Origin: Cydia pomonella
Taxonomy: Eukaryota; Arthropoda; Insecta; Lepidoptera; Tortricidae
DNA length: 64,000 nucleotides
Assembly: GCF_033807575.1 (NCBI RefSeq)
Contig: NC_084704.1
Coordinates: 11,555,056-11,619,055, forward strand
Direction: 5' to 3'
The position numbers and the translations under genes were made by a program. The notes under the pieces are model-generated. The model was not told where the DNA came from. It searched no databases and was given only the letters and a program-made list of their open reading frames with translations. Positions 24,289 through 36,711 of this stretch are shown in pieces (position 1 is the stretch's first letter; each line of letters starts with the position of its first letter).

Positions 24289-24883
24289 ATATAACTTCTT
24301 TATATATGTGATGTACATATTTAAACATCATAATAGGTAGGTACGATATTCATATTAGATTATGATCCATGTGCATAAGGTATTGGAACAGCAGAATTAT
24401 TTTCATACGTTAAATGTTCCTTTATGCTCTTTATGATTCCGTAATTTACTTTTTCCATGCGATGTTATACAAATACAAATATTATATAATTTAATTAGCA
24501 TTTTTATTGTACGTAAAATGTATCATAATTGTTTGTCTGAATTCACCTGCTGTTATTGTAACTGTAGACATTCCTATTATCTCATAAATTAATAATTAAC
24601 AACGTCTGGTTTTGTCCTGGCAATAATAAATAACGATGACAGTAACTATTGCATTCAATTGTATTCATCATTACCTACAATAATAACATAATTATTCAAA
24701 TATCCACCGCTTACTCCGTACGCTAAGGTATAGGTCTTTATATAAAATCTATCCCTTGTTAAAATGCATCTTTGTTTTGTCTGCGGCTCCAACCAACCAC
24801 ATTGGATTCCGCCTATGTACGAGTATATTCCTCTCTAGGGGTAAAATTATAAAAACAAAGTAAGCTCATCTGTAGGGCCTTAA
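24289..24883. other. No feature recognised
   Basis: AT-rich DNA without open frames or inverted-repeat structure worth listing. Confidence 0.4.
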
Positions 24884-25670
24884 TTTTTAGGGTTCCGTAG
24901 CCAAATGGCAAAAAACGGAACCCTTATAGATTGGTCATGTCCGTCTGTCTGTCCGATTATGTCACAGCCACTTTTTTCCGAAACTATAAGAGCGATACTG
25001 TTCAAACTTGGTAAGTAGATGTATTCTATGAACCGCATTAAGATGTTTACACAAAAATAGAAAAAAAACAATAAATTTTGTGGGGTATCTATGGATAGGT
25101 CTTTAAAAATGATATTGAGGTTTCTAATATCATTTTTTTCTAAACTGAATAGTTTGCGCGAGAGACACTTCCAAAGTGGAAAAATGTGTGTCCCCCCCCC
25201 CCCCCCCGTAACTTCTAAAATAACAGAATGAAAAATCTAAAAAAAATATATGATATACATTGCCTTGCAAACTTCCACCGAAAATTGGTTTGAACGAGAT
25301 CTAGTAAGTAGTTTTTTTTTAAAACGTCATAAAATTAAAAAAAAAAATTTTTTTTCATCAGACCCATACGTGTGGGGTATCTAGGGATAGGTCTTCAAAA
25401 ATGATATTTAGGTTTCTAATATCATTTTTTTCTAAACTGAATAGTTTGCGCGAGAGACACTTCCAAAGTGAAAAAAAGTGTGTCCCCCCCCCCTGTAACT
25501 TCTAAAATAACGAAATGAAAAATCTAAAAAAAATATATGATATACATTACCATGCAAACTTCCAACGAAAATTGGTTTGAACCAGATCTAGTAAGTAGTT
25601 TTTTTAATACGTCATAAATGGTACGGAACCCTTCATGGGCGAGTCCGACTCGCACTTGGCCGCTTTTTTT
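24884..25670 (+). repeat. Lepidopteran dispersed repeat, near full length with internal duplication
   Basis: It opens TTTTTAGGGTTCCGTAGCC, then has an inverted GGAACCCTTAT block and TGTCTGTCTGTCCG, and closes GGTACGGAACCC..GAGTCCGACTCGCACTTGGC followed by CGCTTTTTTT. These starts and ends recur in other copies in the window (54908-55590 reversed; 57912-58405 related). Its interior is a two-copy tandem duplication (25079-25368 and 25371-25620). It encodes nothing recognisable. The family's mode of movement is not evident from sequence. Confidence 0.85.
25079..25620. repeat. Two-unit tandem duplication, period about 292 bp
   Basis: Both units start TGTGGGGTATCTA, share TAGTTTGCGCGAGAGACACT, a poly-C run (16 C in unit 1, 10 C in unit 2) and CTAGTAAGTAGTTTTTTT. 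They differ by scattered substitutions and small indels (for example 25337-25365 is only in unit 1), so the duplication is recent relative to many repeats here, but not new. Confidence 0.9.
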
Positions 25671-25917
25671 AATAAATTCCATAAAATTTATTTACTTAAT
25701 TCCAATGACAAAAGGTGTAAAAATTCAACCGCTCTGTATGAAATGACAATGGGGCGCATTCATAAACTGATATTGATATCAAATTGGTATGTTTTCCTAG
25801 CTGAATACATAACATTCTCGCTACGATGGCGGAATTGCGTTTTGTTTTAGGTTGTTCGTTTAGTTTATTTATTTAATCGTATGGCGATATAGTCACATAT
25901 GCAAAATTATACACATA

Positions 25918-26630
25918 CAGTATTATTATTATTATTATTTTTTTATTTATTTGAATCAAAAGAAGATTACAAAAAGCCTTAAACTACTAATCTGCCAAAC
26001 TGCAGTACAACATCACAAACAACAAATAAGATTTATAAGGCAACATCCAAGTTTTGCAACCATTGTACAGCATCGGGCGTCAAGTCTAATAGATCATCCG
26101 GGCTACCCGAGTATGCGCGGAGTGGGCACCGCTGGATGATGTGCTCCATAGTCTGGTCCTCGATGCCGCAGTCGCATAGCGCGGAGTCTCTCCAACCCCA
26201 CTTATGCCGGAAGGAGTTGCATCGTCCGTGCCCGGTTTTTAAGCGGTTTAAGCGACACCATAGTTTCCTAGGAAGGTCGGTCCCCTTGTTCATGATAGTG
26301 GGGTCGATATTCCCGGCCGGGGTGCCGTCAGCTTGCTTCATCTATTCTTGTTTCCAGAGCTGCTGTACATCGAAGGAATTTTGTGTGAGTGTTGCAGCGG
26401 CTGCGTATGCCGGGCGACGGGACTTAAGTCTCACCATAGGCGGGTTGGTAAATTCCTGATACATTGGGAGAGAAGGACATGCTCTAATTTTGTTACTCTC
26501 CCTTAGCAGCGCCTGTTCCCTTCTCAAATATGGAGGTGGGATTCGACTGAGCGTAGGAAGCCAGTGGCAAGGTGTAGATTTGACTGTCCCAGTAATGCAT
26601 CTCATGGTGTCATTTAGCTTCGCGTTTGTT
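25918..26630 (-). pseudogene. Non-LTR retrotransposon 3' end (C-terminal ORF part), one in-frame stop
   Basis: Minus-strand frame running from about 26625 to a stop near 26033. It starts NDTMRCITGTVKSTP, WLPTLSRIPPPYLRR and EQALLRE, continues through a single TAG at 26342-26344, then DLPRKLWCRLNRLKTGHGRC, HKWGW, CDCGIEDQTMEHIIQRCP. The CxCG...QTMxHI..CP block is a familiar C-terminal zinc-knuckle-like module of insect LINE ORF2 proteins. Downstream the minus strand ends in an AAT-repeat tail (TTATTATT on the plus strand at 25921-25940). It is 5'-truncated, so it is a dead copy, but only one stop interrupts about 190 codons, which makes it one of the younger insertions here. Confidence 0.9.
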
Positions 26631-29600
26631 TAGTAACTTTCTATGAATGATTTCATTCCAAATAACAACTTTACAGTTCCGCGGCAACACAGCCAATTTA
26701 TGACTACAAAGGGGTTAAACGTCACATCACGTATCACAAGCTGCCATTGAAACATATTTCTGCAATTTGTAAATAGTATATACAGATGTCTATAACAATG
26801 AAAAAAAGAACTGTGATTAACTTTGCGACAGCATTGACCGTCCGTTATTCACAGCGAATTTTATCACTGTAATTGTGACAACACGCTAGCGTATACTTTG
26901 ATTGAAAGGTTTACCACCTTAAACATCCCTGGGGGCATGTGTTCGCATGACTTTTCCCCCAATCATATAACACATTATTGTGTTGAGCCAGCTCTTAACA
27001 AAACAATACAATCTCAATTACCTATATCTTTCTGCAATCCAATGATGAGATGAGATGTGTGATGTGTCACATGACGCCCGTATGACATGTTTACCTCCTC
27101 GATCGCGGGGGTGGTCCTCACGTGCGCTCGCGCATATAGTGGCTCGTTGTGACGCTTCCGGGACAATATTTGTGATCCCTCACGTTAATCGAAGGGTAGA
27201 TAGGTATTGTTAAGTACCTACTGCAAGTGTATAAACTGTAACATACAAGGTTTTCACGTTTTATAGTACCTAATGATATTCACGCTTTATCTTATTAACA
27301 CTATCCTTAAGTTTTTCTAAGGCTGTAAATAAATTTGAAAATTTTTCATTTCCGTACTAAAAATAATGAGTTTCTTGTTGTTATTGTTACATCCACATTC
27401 CATTAAGAAAGGTGCGCACTAAATCATTGCAGGCACGTACTAAAAGCATTGAACAATATCACAATTACTCGTACAACAATTCTAATCATGACAAATCACA
27501 AACGCGGAAGGCAAATCCTACAGCAGCTGCGTAGCGCCAAAAATATTCCGAAAATCACGCGCGACTAACTGCATTTTTTTCAAAAGGTGCAATATGACGG
27601 CCAACTTGTGCCCGTATGCGATTTTTTTCGAACCAGCACGTGCTTCTTTTTGTACGGCTTCCTTGTGCCGGTGTAATACATCTGTCGCGGCAAGCTGTGG
27701 TTTTCAGCGCAATCCATACAGTTTAAATACGCCCATTTCTCTCCAAAGGTACCTGCAAACTGGTAACTTTTTTATTTGGTCGAAGTATATAATTTGCAAC
27801 ATGATGCTGGCTGTTTTGGTACCTGCCGCGTGCATCTGGTGCTTTCCTTGTGTTTCGAACATGTAAAAATAGAATGTTAGTGTTCCAGGATGACTGCTTG
27901 CAGATGTCTTTGAGGAATTCTCGAAATTGCGGCCAGTGTGCTAAGCGGACGAGGTTGTTAAGATGCATGTAATTTTGGAAGCTTTAAATTTAGCGACATA
28001 TTAGATACGAATTATAAACTGAAATAAATGTCATATACTAAGAAAATCTAATTCTACTTGAAATAAAAACAAATTAAAATATTTTCTGAAAATAATTTAA
28101 TCTGTTCTAATACTTCTAATAGTATCTTAGATACGTACCGCAGTTAAGTAGATAACTATGCCTTTCACATCGTTTTTCCGTTAGAATTAGTTTATTTAAA
28201 GAAAAATAAAGTTTTACATGAAATGCTTGTTTATTATTGATATTTAAGTGTACAACTTAAAAGTTATTGACAGACTTAATATTGAAAGGTTTGTTTAAAT
28301 TGAATAGAACAATTGCATTAGGTACTAAATAAAATAATAGCTTTTATTATTCATGCAATGCTGCCGATTGTACCTATTCTATATTTATATATAAAGCCAA
28401 CAAGTCTATTTAATACCACGGACAACCACCCTTGCTTATTCCCCCATTATTTTTTAAGACGCATCCTGCAACGCAATAGATCGCAAGAAATCGATATGAT
28501 CTTGGGTCAACAATAGATAGTTGTGGTTTCGGACCCTTTGGTTTTGTGTATCGATCGAGAAATAATTCAATAGAGTACATAATCAGATACTGAAAAGCGA
28601 TAACATTTATTATTATAATTTATCTTTATAAGCGCTATTTTGTAAATGTGTTTATAAAATCAAGGGGCATTCTTTTTATTTATAGTAAAAATGTTTATGT
28701 TATAAACCCAGAGTTCCTATTCTTACGTTAAAGTAATATTTTTAATTCATTATTATTTACATCAACGTTTCTATACCTACATGTTATCTATTAGGTATGT
28801 ATCAAGTAGAAAGAGCAGCAAGTGCCTAAGTAAATATAACTCGCATAAAGAAGTATTTTTTACAATTATTTTTTCTTCAATACCACCGTTATCTTAATGC
28901 ATTGTAATCAATTATAATGCAAATAAATACAGCCGTTAGTCATTATACATACATACATATCCATTTCAAATATCCCACAAAACGCAAATTCCATATTACT
29001 TTGGTCTTGGTAACATCTTATGTTATAGAATTATGATCTTTAAATTCTTATACATAAGGACTTGAAATCACTTGGACTGTAGATTTCAAAGGTACGAGTG
29101 TTTGTAATAGCATTTTAATAGAGTGAACGAAATTCGTCCTTGCATTGTCCCATTGTATAGTGATCTATTCTCTATGGTTTTGCCAGTTAAAATACCGTTT
29201 GGGTCTTATTCTTGGCCGTAATGCTTTTCTTATAGAATCGACGTCACCTGGAGTCATTGTCGATGACAATAAAATACATATGGAAGAAAAATATTGAACT
29301 CGTCTATTTTTACGCATGAAATCAAATTCCATACCTACATGAGTTAGGTACAAGTTCTTGTGATAGCGCAACTAATTATAAAATATGTTTATAAATACTA
29401 AGCCTGTCAAGAAAAAGTATAGAGATAAGCACTACCCGTTTTTTAAGTATCAATTTGTTAGAAGCATAAAACATTGTAAATATGATATTACAAAAATCGT
29501 TGGTCAATTAAATTCTTTCTTGCTTAGAATAGTTCATTAGAATGGAAGTAGTCACTTCATTTCTCAATACCACGAGCCATAATTATTGCGTACCATTCCG

Positions 29601-30074
29601 TGATATTGAGCACTTTTAACACAGCCATTTATTTAGTTGATTATATTTAATTTCAATTACGTTATATTGCAACAATAAAATGCCAATATTAAGTGGAACC
29701 TTATTCTTTTCCAATAAACTAGAAAATAGCTATAAACTTATAAATTAAAGTACACCTACAATTTCATTTATTCCAAAAACTTAAAGGTTAACTAGAAGAA
29801 ACCTCCTTATAAGGATAAGTTCACCTTTGTGTGTACATTGGAAATATTTTGTTTAATATTTTGATTTCCACCTGTCATATATACAAAAAAATATGCTTGC
29901 ATACTTATACATACACATATAAACTCTTATCATACACTTCTATCGGTAACTCAATATTTTTTTTGATTAAGCCTCCCACTAAAGGGCAGATTTTTACTCT
30001 CGACCATTTTCATTTATATATCCATGCTAAATTGCAGCTTTCTATCACTAACGATCACGGAGCAAGGCCTCCAA
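26631..30074. other. Unassigned AT-rich DNA
   Basis: No gene was recognised. About 27060-27165 is a GC-richer patch (CGATCGCGGGGGTGGTCC and CACGTG near 27120). About 27590-27960 is less AT-rich, with a minus-strand open frame (LVRLAHWPQFREFLKDICKQ) and, in another minus frame, RQMYYTGTRKPYKKKHVLV; these might belong to an unrecognised element. From 28000 to 30000 the DNA is very AT-rich with no motifs. Confidence 0.35.
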
Positions 30075-30148
30075 AGGATAGACAGACGGACGGACATGGT
30101 GAAACTATAAAGGAAACTATAGTTGACTACGGAACCCAAAAAATAATT
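30075..30148 (+). repeat. 3' fragment of the GACAGACGGACGGAC ... GGAACCC dispersed repeat
   Basis: GATAGACAGACGGACGGACA, TGGTGAAACTATAAAGG and TTGACTACGGAACCC, then an A-rich tail. The same kind of ending as at 32080-32252. Confidence 0.7.
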
Positions 30149-30912
30149 AACTGATTATCTATTTCTTCGCGCAGATATGACATTTGTATAAGAGTGTTGT
30201 TAATGTAATGGTAATGTTAATTAAGTCAGTTGTCACTTTATTCTTTTGCCATAAAATTCGAAATTCAAATATAAACGAAGTGACCAAATTTTAACTGCCA
30301 TCGAAGTAAGCTCCAGTAAGGTTGGTCAGCTAAGCACGAGTGCGCCGCGACAGTATCTCGCGTGTGGTATCTTCCGCTACCCAACCCTTTTTAATTAAAT
30401 AAGTTAGAAAAAGACGGGTAATCGATCTCTGTAGTCGTGAAGGATTTTTACTGACCTGCAGCATAAATGTAGGTGATAATAATATTAATATACGAGTATA
30501 TACCTAAAATGTACATATTTCTGACTTGTTCTTCGTTCATTCTTAATGATAATATCTACGTACTTACCAGCTGTATAGTAAACACAAAAAGTTACATTGA
30601 AATGACCCAGACTGCGGCATCTTTTAATTAGGAACATATCAAGGCATTTTATAGCTTGCACAATAGATTCGATGTAGTTCTTTTAAATGGCTCTCTGCAT
30701 ATTTACTTATATTCAATTCCTCAAAATATAAGTTGTATTCTTTTTATCATTTTATTACTTGATAACATTAATTTTGGAGTTAAAATAGTTGAGGCTAGTG
30801 AAATACGGTACCGCAACCCAAAGCCTGATTATAAATCATTTAAAGTCATTAATGTAGCTACATTTACTTATGTACATTTACTCCATATTTCTTCCATTTC
30901 TTCTTGGAGCAG
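30149..30912. other. No feature recognised
   Basis: AT-rich flank upstream of the LINE at 30913. The 30656 ATG frame running into the LINE is fortuitous upstream of about 30900. Confidence 0.4.
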
Positions 30913-31848
30913 CACCCTGTGCTGTCTCCTCTATTATTTTCCGTCTTCATCAACTCTATTACTACTAATATTTCTTCTTCTTACCACCTCTATGCCGACG
31001 ACCTCCAATGCGTACGTTTATTTACTCTCAATGCGTAATAAACGATCTCCCTCAGAGTGTCGGCTCCATCAATCGGGACTTGGAACACATTTCCAGTTGG
31101 AGCAAACGCTATGGGCTGAAAGTTAATCCGTGTAAGTCGCAAGGTATAATTTTAGGCAGCACTCAACTCATTTCTCGGATTGACTTTCCTAACTTACCTT
31201 TCATTAGTGTTTGATGGTGTCCCGGTTCCATTATCAAGCCAGGTAAAACATCTTGGAGTCATATTTGATCGCACACTGTCTTGGGTACCACAGATAAGTG
31301 ATATCAGTAGGAAGATGTTTGCTTTCCTGGGGTCACTTCGCAGGCTTCGAGCTCCTTGCCGCTCGCTACCAGAATTGCGCTTGCTCAATCTCTTCTTCTC
31401 CCTATATTGGATTATGGATTCTGCCGATATTTGCTATCTTGATCTTACAGAGGACCAGCTAAATAAACTTGAGCGCCTTCTAAACGTCTGTATAAGATTC
31501 ATATTAGGATTACGCAAATATGACCACGTCTCTGAATTTCATACCCAGCTCAAGTAAGCTCGCCCTATTCGTCATCGCCGTATCTCTCATATTCTTCTAC
31601 TTCTTTATAATATTCTTTTCAACCCCACTACCCCTCTATATCTTAAAGAGCGTTTCAACTATCTTTCCTCGGTCCGCTGTGAGGAGAAACATCTTGCTCC
31701 ACCACCTTCATCATCTAAATTTTATAGCAACTCTTTTACTTTTCGTGCTGTTCGGTTATGGAATGCTTTGCCATTAGACATTAGACGTGCTAAATCCCTT
31801 CCCGTTTTCAAAAATCTTTTGAAAACTCATTACCTTTCGCTGACTTAA
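30913..31848 (+). pseudogene. CR1/jockey-like LINE, reverse-transcriptase palm to C terminus
   Basis: The best-preserved retrotransposon piece in the window. From 30913 the frame reads LSPLLFSVFINSI and HLYADDLQC; YADD (30991-31002) is the RT catalytic box with both aspartates. A frameshift near 31010 moves to SINRDLEHISSWSKRYGLKV and NPCKSQGIILGS. A second shift back gives the frame from 31180: VKHLGVIFDRTLSW, KLERLLNVCIRFILGL and HVSEFHTQ. A TAA at 31555 interrupts, and the frame then continues RPIRHRRISH to FRAVRLWNALPLDIRR and a natural stop at 31846-31848. The 5' part (endonuclease, fingers) is missing, which is typical 5' truncation. With two frameshifts and one stop it is inactive. Clade assignment is from motif style only. 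Confidence 0.92.
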
Positions 31849-32079
31849 CTTGCCTTTATTTATGATTGTCTAATATATGTATGTATTTATTTTATTAGTA
31901 TGTAGGTATGTATTATATTGTTTGCGTCTTCATTTTGTTGAATTATATGTATATCGGCACAACCCGTTTCAATGTTGTAAGTTCATAGTTTCCTGTCGAA
32001 AATTTGCGGAAATTATGCGGCATAAACGGCTGTATCTTTTGATTGCGTTTGCTTAGATATTTGATTTTTTCACAGCTCT

Positions 32080-32252
32080 AAGGGACGATAGACCTGAGTA
32101 TTTGATATGATCCAGCTTGATACCTCCACGCGTTCCTGAGAAAAAGGGTCTTGACAGACAGACAGACAGACAGACAGATGGACGGACAACAAAGTGATCC
32201 TATATCTAAGGGTTCCGTTTTTTCCTTTCGGGGTACGGAACCCTAAAAATGT
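32080..32252 (+). repeat. Lepidopteran dispersed repeat, 3' part
   Basis: Contains five GACA units (CAGACAGACAGACAG), GGACGGACAACAAAGTGATC, and an inverted pair AAGGGTTCCGTTTTTTCC / GGGGTACGGAACCCTAAAAA that forms a terminal hairpin. Ending recurs elsewhere in the window. Confidence 0.8.
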
Positions 32253-33472
32253 AGTTGTATTCAAGGTCTGTTTTAGTTAGCACGGTAAATAAAGATTTAA
32301 TACATTTTGGTTTACACATAAAAGCATAATCTCACATTACTATGAAGAATATCCAGAGCTATCAATCATACTCTTACTTTCCAGAACCTTACAAAATCCA
32401 TAAATTGCGCTATTTCTTATAAACACAAAGTTATCGGTGACAAATGTTTAAAAGTAGAATCCATATAACTTCGTATAAATTTCACATATTACTTTCGGCC
32501 TTGCGCCAAGTCTATCCGCAAACTTATGTTTGTAGTGGCCTATGCTACACATCTATTATGTAGATACCATAAACGTCGCAAGACATTTTTCGTTTTTTCT
32601 AGTCAGGTAAAGCACGTGGGCTGGCGAACTCGTTCCCACGGCTCTTGCACAAATAAAGAAAAAAGTTTCTTTTAAGTCAAATTTAAGAAAAAACTTGCAA
32701 ATTTGACCCGAACACGTGCGTTCTGCCATGGGAATCAGCTGATCGGTATCACGATTTGCAATAATAAAATGTATGCTAAGCATTAAAGGTCGTTTTTTGA
32801 TTGCGTATTTAGTTTTTGAAAGTTGTAGAGATTAAGTAAATGCGAGGATTTGCACGTGTAGTTTAAGAAAAGCCAAGTTTTTTTTATTTAACGTATTCTT
32901 TAATGAATGCCTTTTATGAATCAATGATTGTGCATTGAAATTGACATATTCAACATTAGGTTAGATACATGGCACTGATAGTTTAAAATACATTTTCTTA
33001 CATACGTAGAATTTTAAACGGAAGCCATCTGGTAGTAGTACTTACCTACCCATACAAAAATGCGAATGCTTCAAAGAAGAGGCTTCAAGAGTATCAGATA
33101 TGATTGAAAATTTAATATGATTAATAATTGCCAATGTCGCGATTGACCTTTTACGCCCGATTGAAGCGATTTTCAATTGAAATTTTCATTGACGCTCGCA
33201 GTTTCTACATAATTTAATTTTTGTCGACTTAATTTGGTAGGATTGAAACATTAAGCAACCAAAACATTGACGCATTTATTGAAGTTGCATTCATCGTTCT
33301 TCAATCAAGATTGGCAATAACGTCATAACGTGGAATATCGGTCCATCGTCATGAGGACGCGAATTCAAAATGTGAGCAAGTCGGAAATCGAATCGCGGAT
33401 TACTACCTTCAAGTTTTTTTTGTTATTTTAATGCAACGATCAACAGCCGGTCCAACCAAATTAATATAAACT
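32253..33472. other. No feature recognised
   Basis: AT-rich. No protein motif or TIR structure was identified. A donor-like TAG/GTAAGTAC lies on the minus strand near 33040, but no acceptor pairs with it. Confidence 0.4.
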
Positions 33473-33480
33473 TTCAAATA

Positions 33481-33753
33481 CATTGACATATATCTAAGGA
33501 CAGGCCTTATGGGCAATAAGATTGGGGCCAGTACAGCGGTGTCAAGCGCACGAATTCGAGGCAATCGTGCACTCTAACGTCACAACGCGATTGGTTGATG
33601 AGTTCCCATAACGCGCGCGATTGGTCGCAACGCAACTAGTTGCGTTAGACTGCATGATTGGCTCGAATTCGTGAGTGACACCACTGAACTTGTTAGTTCT
33701 TACCACCACCATTCTTAGTGCCCGTAAGGCCCGTCCTTAGATATATGTCAATG
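33481..33753. mobile_element. MITE with 8-bp target duplication (hAT-like)
   Basis: Terminal inverted repeats of about 35 bp: left CATTGACATATATCTAAGGA, then CAGGCCTTATGGGCA; right TGCCCGTAAGGCCCGTCCTT and AGATATATGTCAATG. The element is flanked by TTCAAATA (33473-33480) and TTCAAATG (33754-33761), a 7/8 direct match, consistent with an 8-bp target-site duplication. Inner inverted pair: GGTGTCAAGCGCACGAATTC with GAATTCGTGAGTGACACC. An 8-bp TSD suggests the hAT superfamily, but P or Merlin are alternatives. Non-coding. Confidence 0.88.
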
Positions 33754-33761
33754 TTCAAATG

Positions 33762-34968
33762 AGACAACATTTTTTTTGTCTAAAAAACATCCACCCTGAA
33801 ATATAGATTTTGTTTGTAAAACATGCAACATAAATAAAGATTCTAAAAAACTTTAAAAACCCTTTTTACTCGCCTATGTAAGTAAGTAAAGCATGCGTTG
33901 AAATACAAATACGTATTTTATTACATAGAACCCGGCAGTTGAGCGACTTTAACAACATACAAAGACAGTACTCCATACAAAGCTGTATTTAGATAAGTGC
34001 GCAAACGCTTCAGACAATCTCAGACAATGCTCCATACAACCTTATCAGGAGAGAGATGCACATATGATTATGAGTATACTCGAGGGAGACGCAAGATATA
34101 TCGATTTAAACCAGCTGCCGTTCAGGTAGCAAGGCTGTCTTAAGATTTCGGATGAACCTATTCGGAGTTCTAATCGTTTTTTAAAGGAAAAAAAAAGATT
34201 AATAGTAGTGAAGAGCACAAAAACGGTGGCTTCATAAAAAAGGTTTTTTATTAATATTAGATAGGTAGCTTGTGAATTGCGAAGGATAGGTAATAAATAG
34301 TAAATTAGTAATAAAGCCTGAATAATTAATTTATGACAATCGTGCGCAATATACCTACAAAGACTTGCACATAGAATAATCGAACGCATATTTTTACCTA
34401 CTTATTTACTACTGGTAAGGGTGCTCGACACTAATACCTAATAGTCATTGTACACACACACACACCTACACATCATACATACTCGTAATCACCTCTTAAA
34501 TTAATGATGTAACCTACCTATACAAATGACATGTACTAGGCCAGTGCCGAGCACTCGGACTTCCACCTTGTCTTTTATTTTAATTGTGTTTTCTACTAGA
34601 ACTAGAACTTAACACTGCTTAATGTTATTGTTTTCATTTATTATTATCATTTAATGCGCCAATCGTAGCCATAGCCATACGTAGGTACCTCTTAGTTATT
34701 TTATGTTCTTTTTTAACAATAACCATTACCTGTTAATAACAATAACTACTCATTACTTCCACTATTTTGCATGAAGAAGCAATTATTTTGACATAGAAGT
34801 AAGCTCTGAGTTGTGTAGTAAGATCAGAGTGGAACGCTTCATATACCTAGGTAATTTCCTTTGCTATTCTAATTATATTGAAGAAAAAAGAAACGTATTC
34901 AACGAAAATTTATAAAATGTGTTTCAAAACCAAATCTTCTTATAATTACTGTAACTTTATAACTAAAA
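33762..34968. other. No gene recognised; small CA microsatellite
   Basis: A short CA run lies at about 34451-34464. The 114-codon minus frame at 34045-34389 is AT-driven and motif-free. Confidence 0.45.
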
Positions 34969-35244
34969 TTGTTAAATAACGGCGGGAAACAGCCGACTTC
35001 ATTTATATATTTACTCAGTATCACTACTGGTTTGGTAGATAGCCCTGAATTACTTTTCAACCTGTCTTATAATACTCCCAGTCGTTTTAAAAGGTACTAT
35101 CCTCCCATTTCCGTTAAATTTTCATCGTCCAGATACATACAGAACAGTTTCTTGTCGCTTGCGAGCAGAGCTTTATATAACCTGACAAAAGAATTAGATA
35201 TTGATGTAGTTAACTATATGTTCCCTTGGTTAAACATTATTTGA
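34969..35244 (+). pseudogene. LINE ORF C-terminal fragment
   Basis: A 91-codon open frame reading GLVDSPELLFNLSYNTPSRF, KRYYPPISVKF, RYIQNSFLSLASRALYNLTK, and ending with a stop. The block order (VDSPELL..L.F..PSR followed by NS.LSRA...N) is common at the extreme C terminus of insect non-LTR retrotransposon proteins. The ATG at 34969 is not a real start, because the element is 5'-truncated. Alternative: a chance ORF, but the consecutive motif matches argue against it. Confidence 0.65.
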
Positions 35245-35938
35245 CGCTGAAATATTTTGATTGCGCTTGTTTAAGAATATTTGTTAGATAACTTTGGGTG
35301 TTTGTCTTGCTGAGGTGTTTTTCAAAATTTGTCATTTCAGGTTTCTACTTAATATGTAGGTAGGTACTGTACAAATTCTTATGTTGTGTGTTGCTGGGTC
35401 CGAGCGTCGACACTTTTCATTTCCCTAAGTAAAACTTGAATGTAATGATCTATAGCTATAAGTGTGATCCTGTAATTGGCTATCCGTCTCTTATTCATTG
35501 GCGCTACTTTATATTGATCGCTGTTGGATCTCCATAACATATATAAAACCTAAGAAGCCCTAACACAAAGGGAAATATCGAATGTGCTTTGTCTAATACC
35601 ATTGAAAGAATATCCAAAACGGGGTTGCTTATTTGAAATTTACATCTCAACCATCAACAACCTGAGAAGCGTGGGCAAGTTTCATACACGTTTTCACTAT
35701 TTTTTTAAACATCAAGTTAAGCACGAACAACACATTAAGATGATAACGAATACCAAAACAAAATACAATTCTGATGATTGATAATGAGAAAGTAGATATC
35801 ATTAAAGATGTTACACCTGGTGCTTTCTAGGCGAAGTCGATTTAATACATTGACGTTTCTCGAGTGAGCAAATGGCTACTGAAGAATAAATCATTTGTAT
35901 CGAGTGTCCAGCCAGTAACTCATATTCCTTACAAAACG
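35245..35938. other. No feature recognised
   Basis: AT-rich DNA. The plus frame at 35584-35781 has no motif. Confidence 0.4.
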
Positions 35939-36043
35939 TACAGTCAACGACAGGTATCAAAGGTATCAAAAATGTAGGCACTGTATTTTCTGTGGCATAA
36001 GGTAGGTTTTCGCCAGAACGTTGACATAATAGTGCTGACTGTA
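35939..36043. mobile_element. Short TACAGTCA-ended hairpin element
   Basis: It begins TACAGTCAACG and ends GCTGACTGTA; the reverse complement of the right end is TACAGTCAGCACTATTATGT. The arms are shorter and more diverged than in the other TACAGTC elements. About 105 bp. Confidence 0.5.
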
Positions 36044-36590
36044 CGGAAGTTTCAAAGGCAAACAGCAGAACCAATCAAAGATGGCAACATCTGCCGCATC
36101 GCGCGTGCTTGATACCTGCCCCTGTGTGCGTTCCTTAGACTTTTTTCTATGCGACGTCAGTGTGTGCGTTAAGATTTGGCAGATGGCACGTGCTATGTTT
36201 CTTTTCGTACATCTGTCGCTCCTTGAGCCTTTTTTCTCCGATTTTTTTCTAAAATCTCTAGTTTTTGTGATTTCCAGACATATGTCACTGGGATGCAAAT
36301 ATGAAGGTAGGTAGACTTAATTTCTGAATCGCAGTGCATATGGTTTTGTGTTGGAAAAAAGAAATCGTTCGGCACAAGTGCTTTGTAGTCATTTGCCATC
36401 TGTTGGCGCCGTATTGTTGATGTGCGGTAAACATTGCCATGATGAGTCCGAGGCATTGAGCCGATGATCGGGTTAAATACTTAGAATACACGAGGAGACG
36501 TATTAAATGAGAGTGCTGAAAGTAAATATCGCATAGCATATTTTAATTTTTGAAATTCTGAAATTATCTATTGGTTAATGTGACTAGGGT
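36044..36590. other. No feature recognised
   Basis: Less AT-rich from 36060 to 36200, with overlapping open frames on both strands, none carrying a motif I recognise. Confidence 0.35.
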
Positions 36591-36711
36591 GACTGCTATA
36601 GTTATTGGCCCCTTGTATTGGATCATTGTAATGAGCCACTCTTAACAATAAGACTTCTATTGCCTAGTTTATTTTTGCCTTACTATCGAGGGGCCAATAA
36701 CTATATCAGTC
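36591..36711. mobile_element. Small TIR element
   Basis: Left GACTGCTATAGTTATTGGCC and right GGCCAATAACTATATCAGTC are inverted with one mismatch, followed by CCCTT/GAGGG. About 121 bp, AT-rich and non-coding inside. Confidence 0.8.

Noticed and set aside
30570..30600. TACTATACAG followed closely by GTAAGT on the minus strand (recursive-splice-like)
   Set aside because: Three bases (CTG) separate acceptor and donor, so it is not a true ratchet site and not a usable exon.
31194..31388. Minus-strand ORF over the 31-kb LINE
   Set aside because: It is a shadow of the plus-strand reverse-transcriptase frame.
34045..34389. 114-codon minus-strand ORF, Ile/Leu-rich
   Set aside because: AT-driven composition. 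The hydrophobic runs do not form a family pattern.
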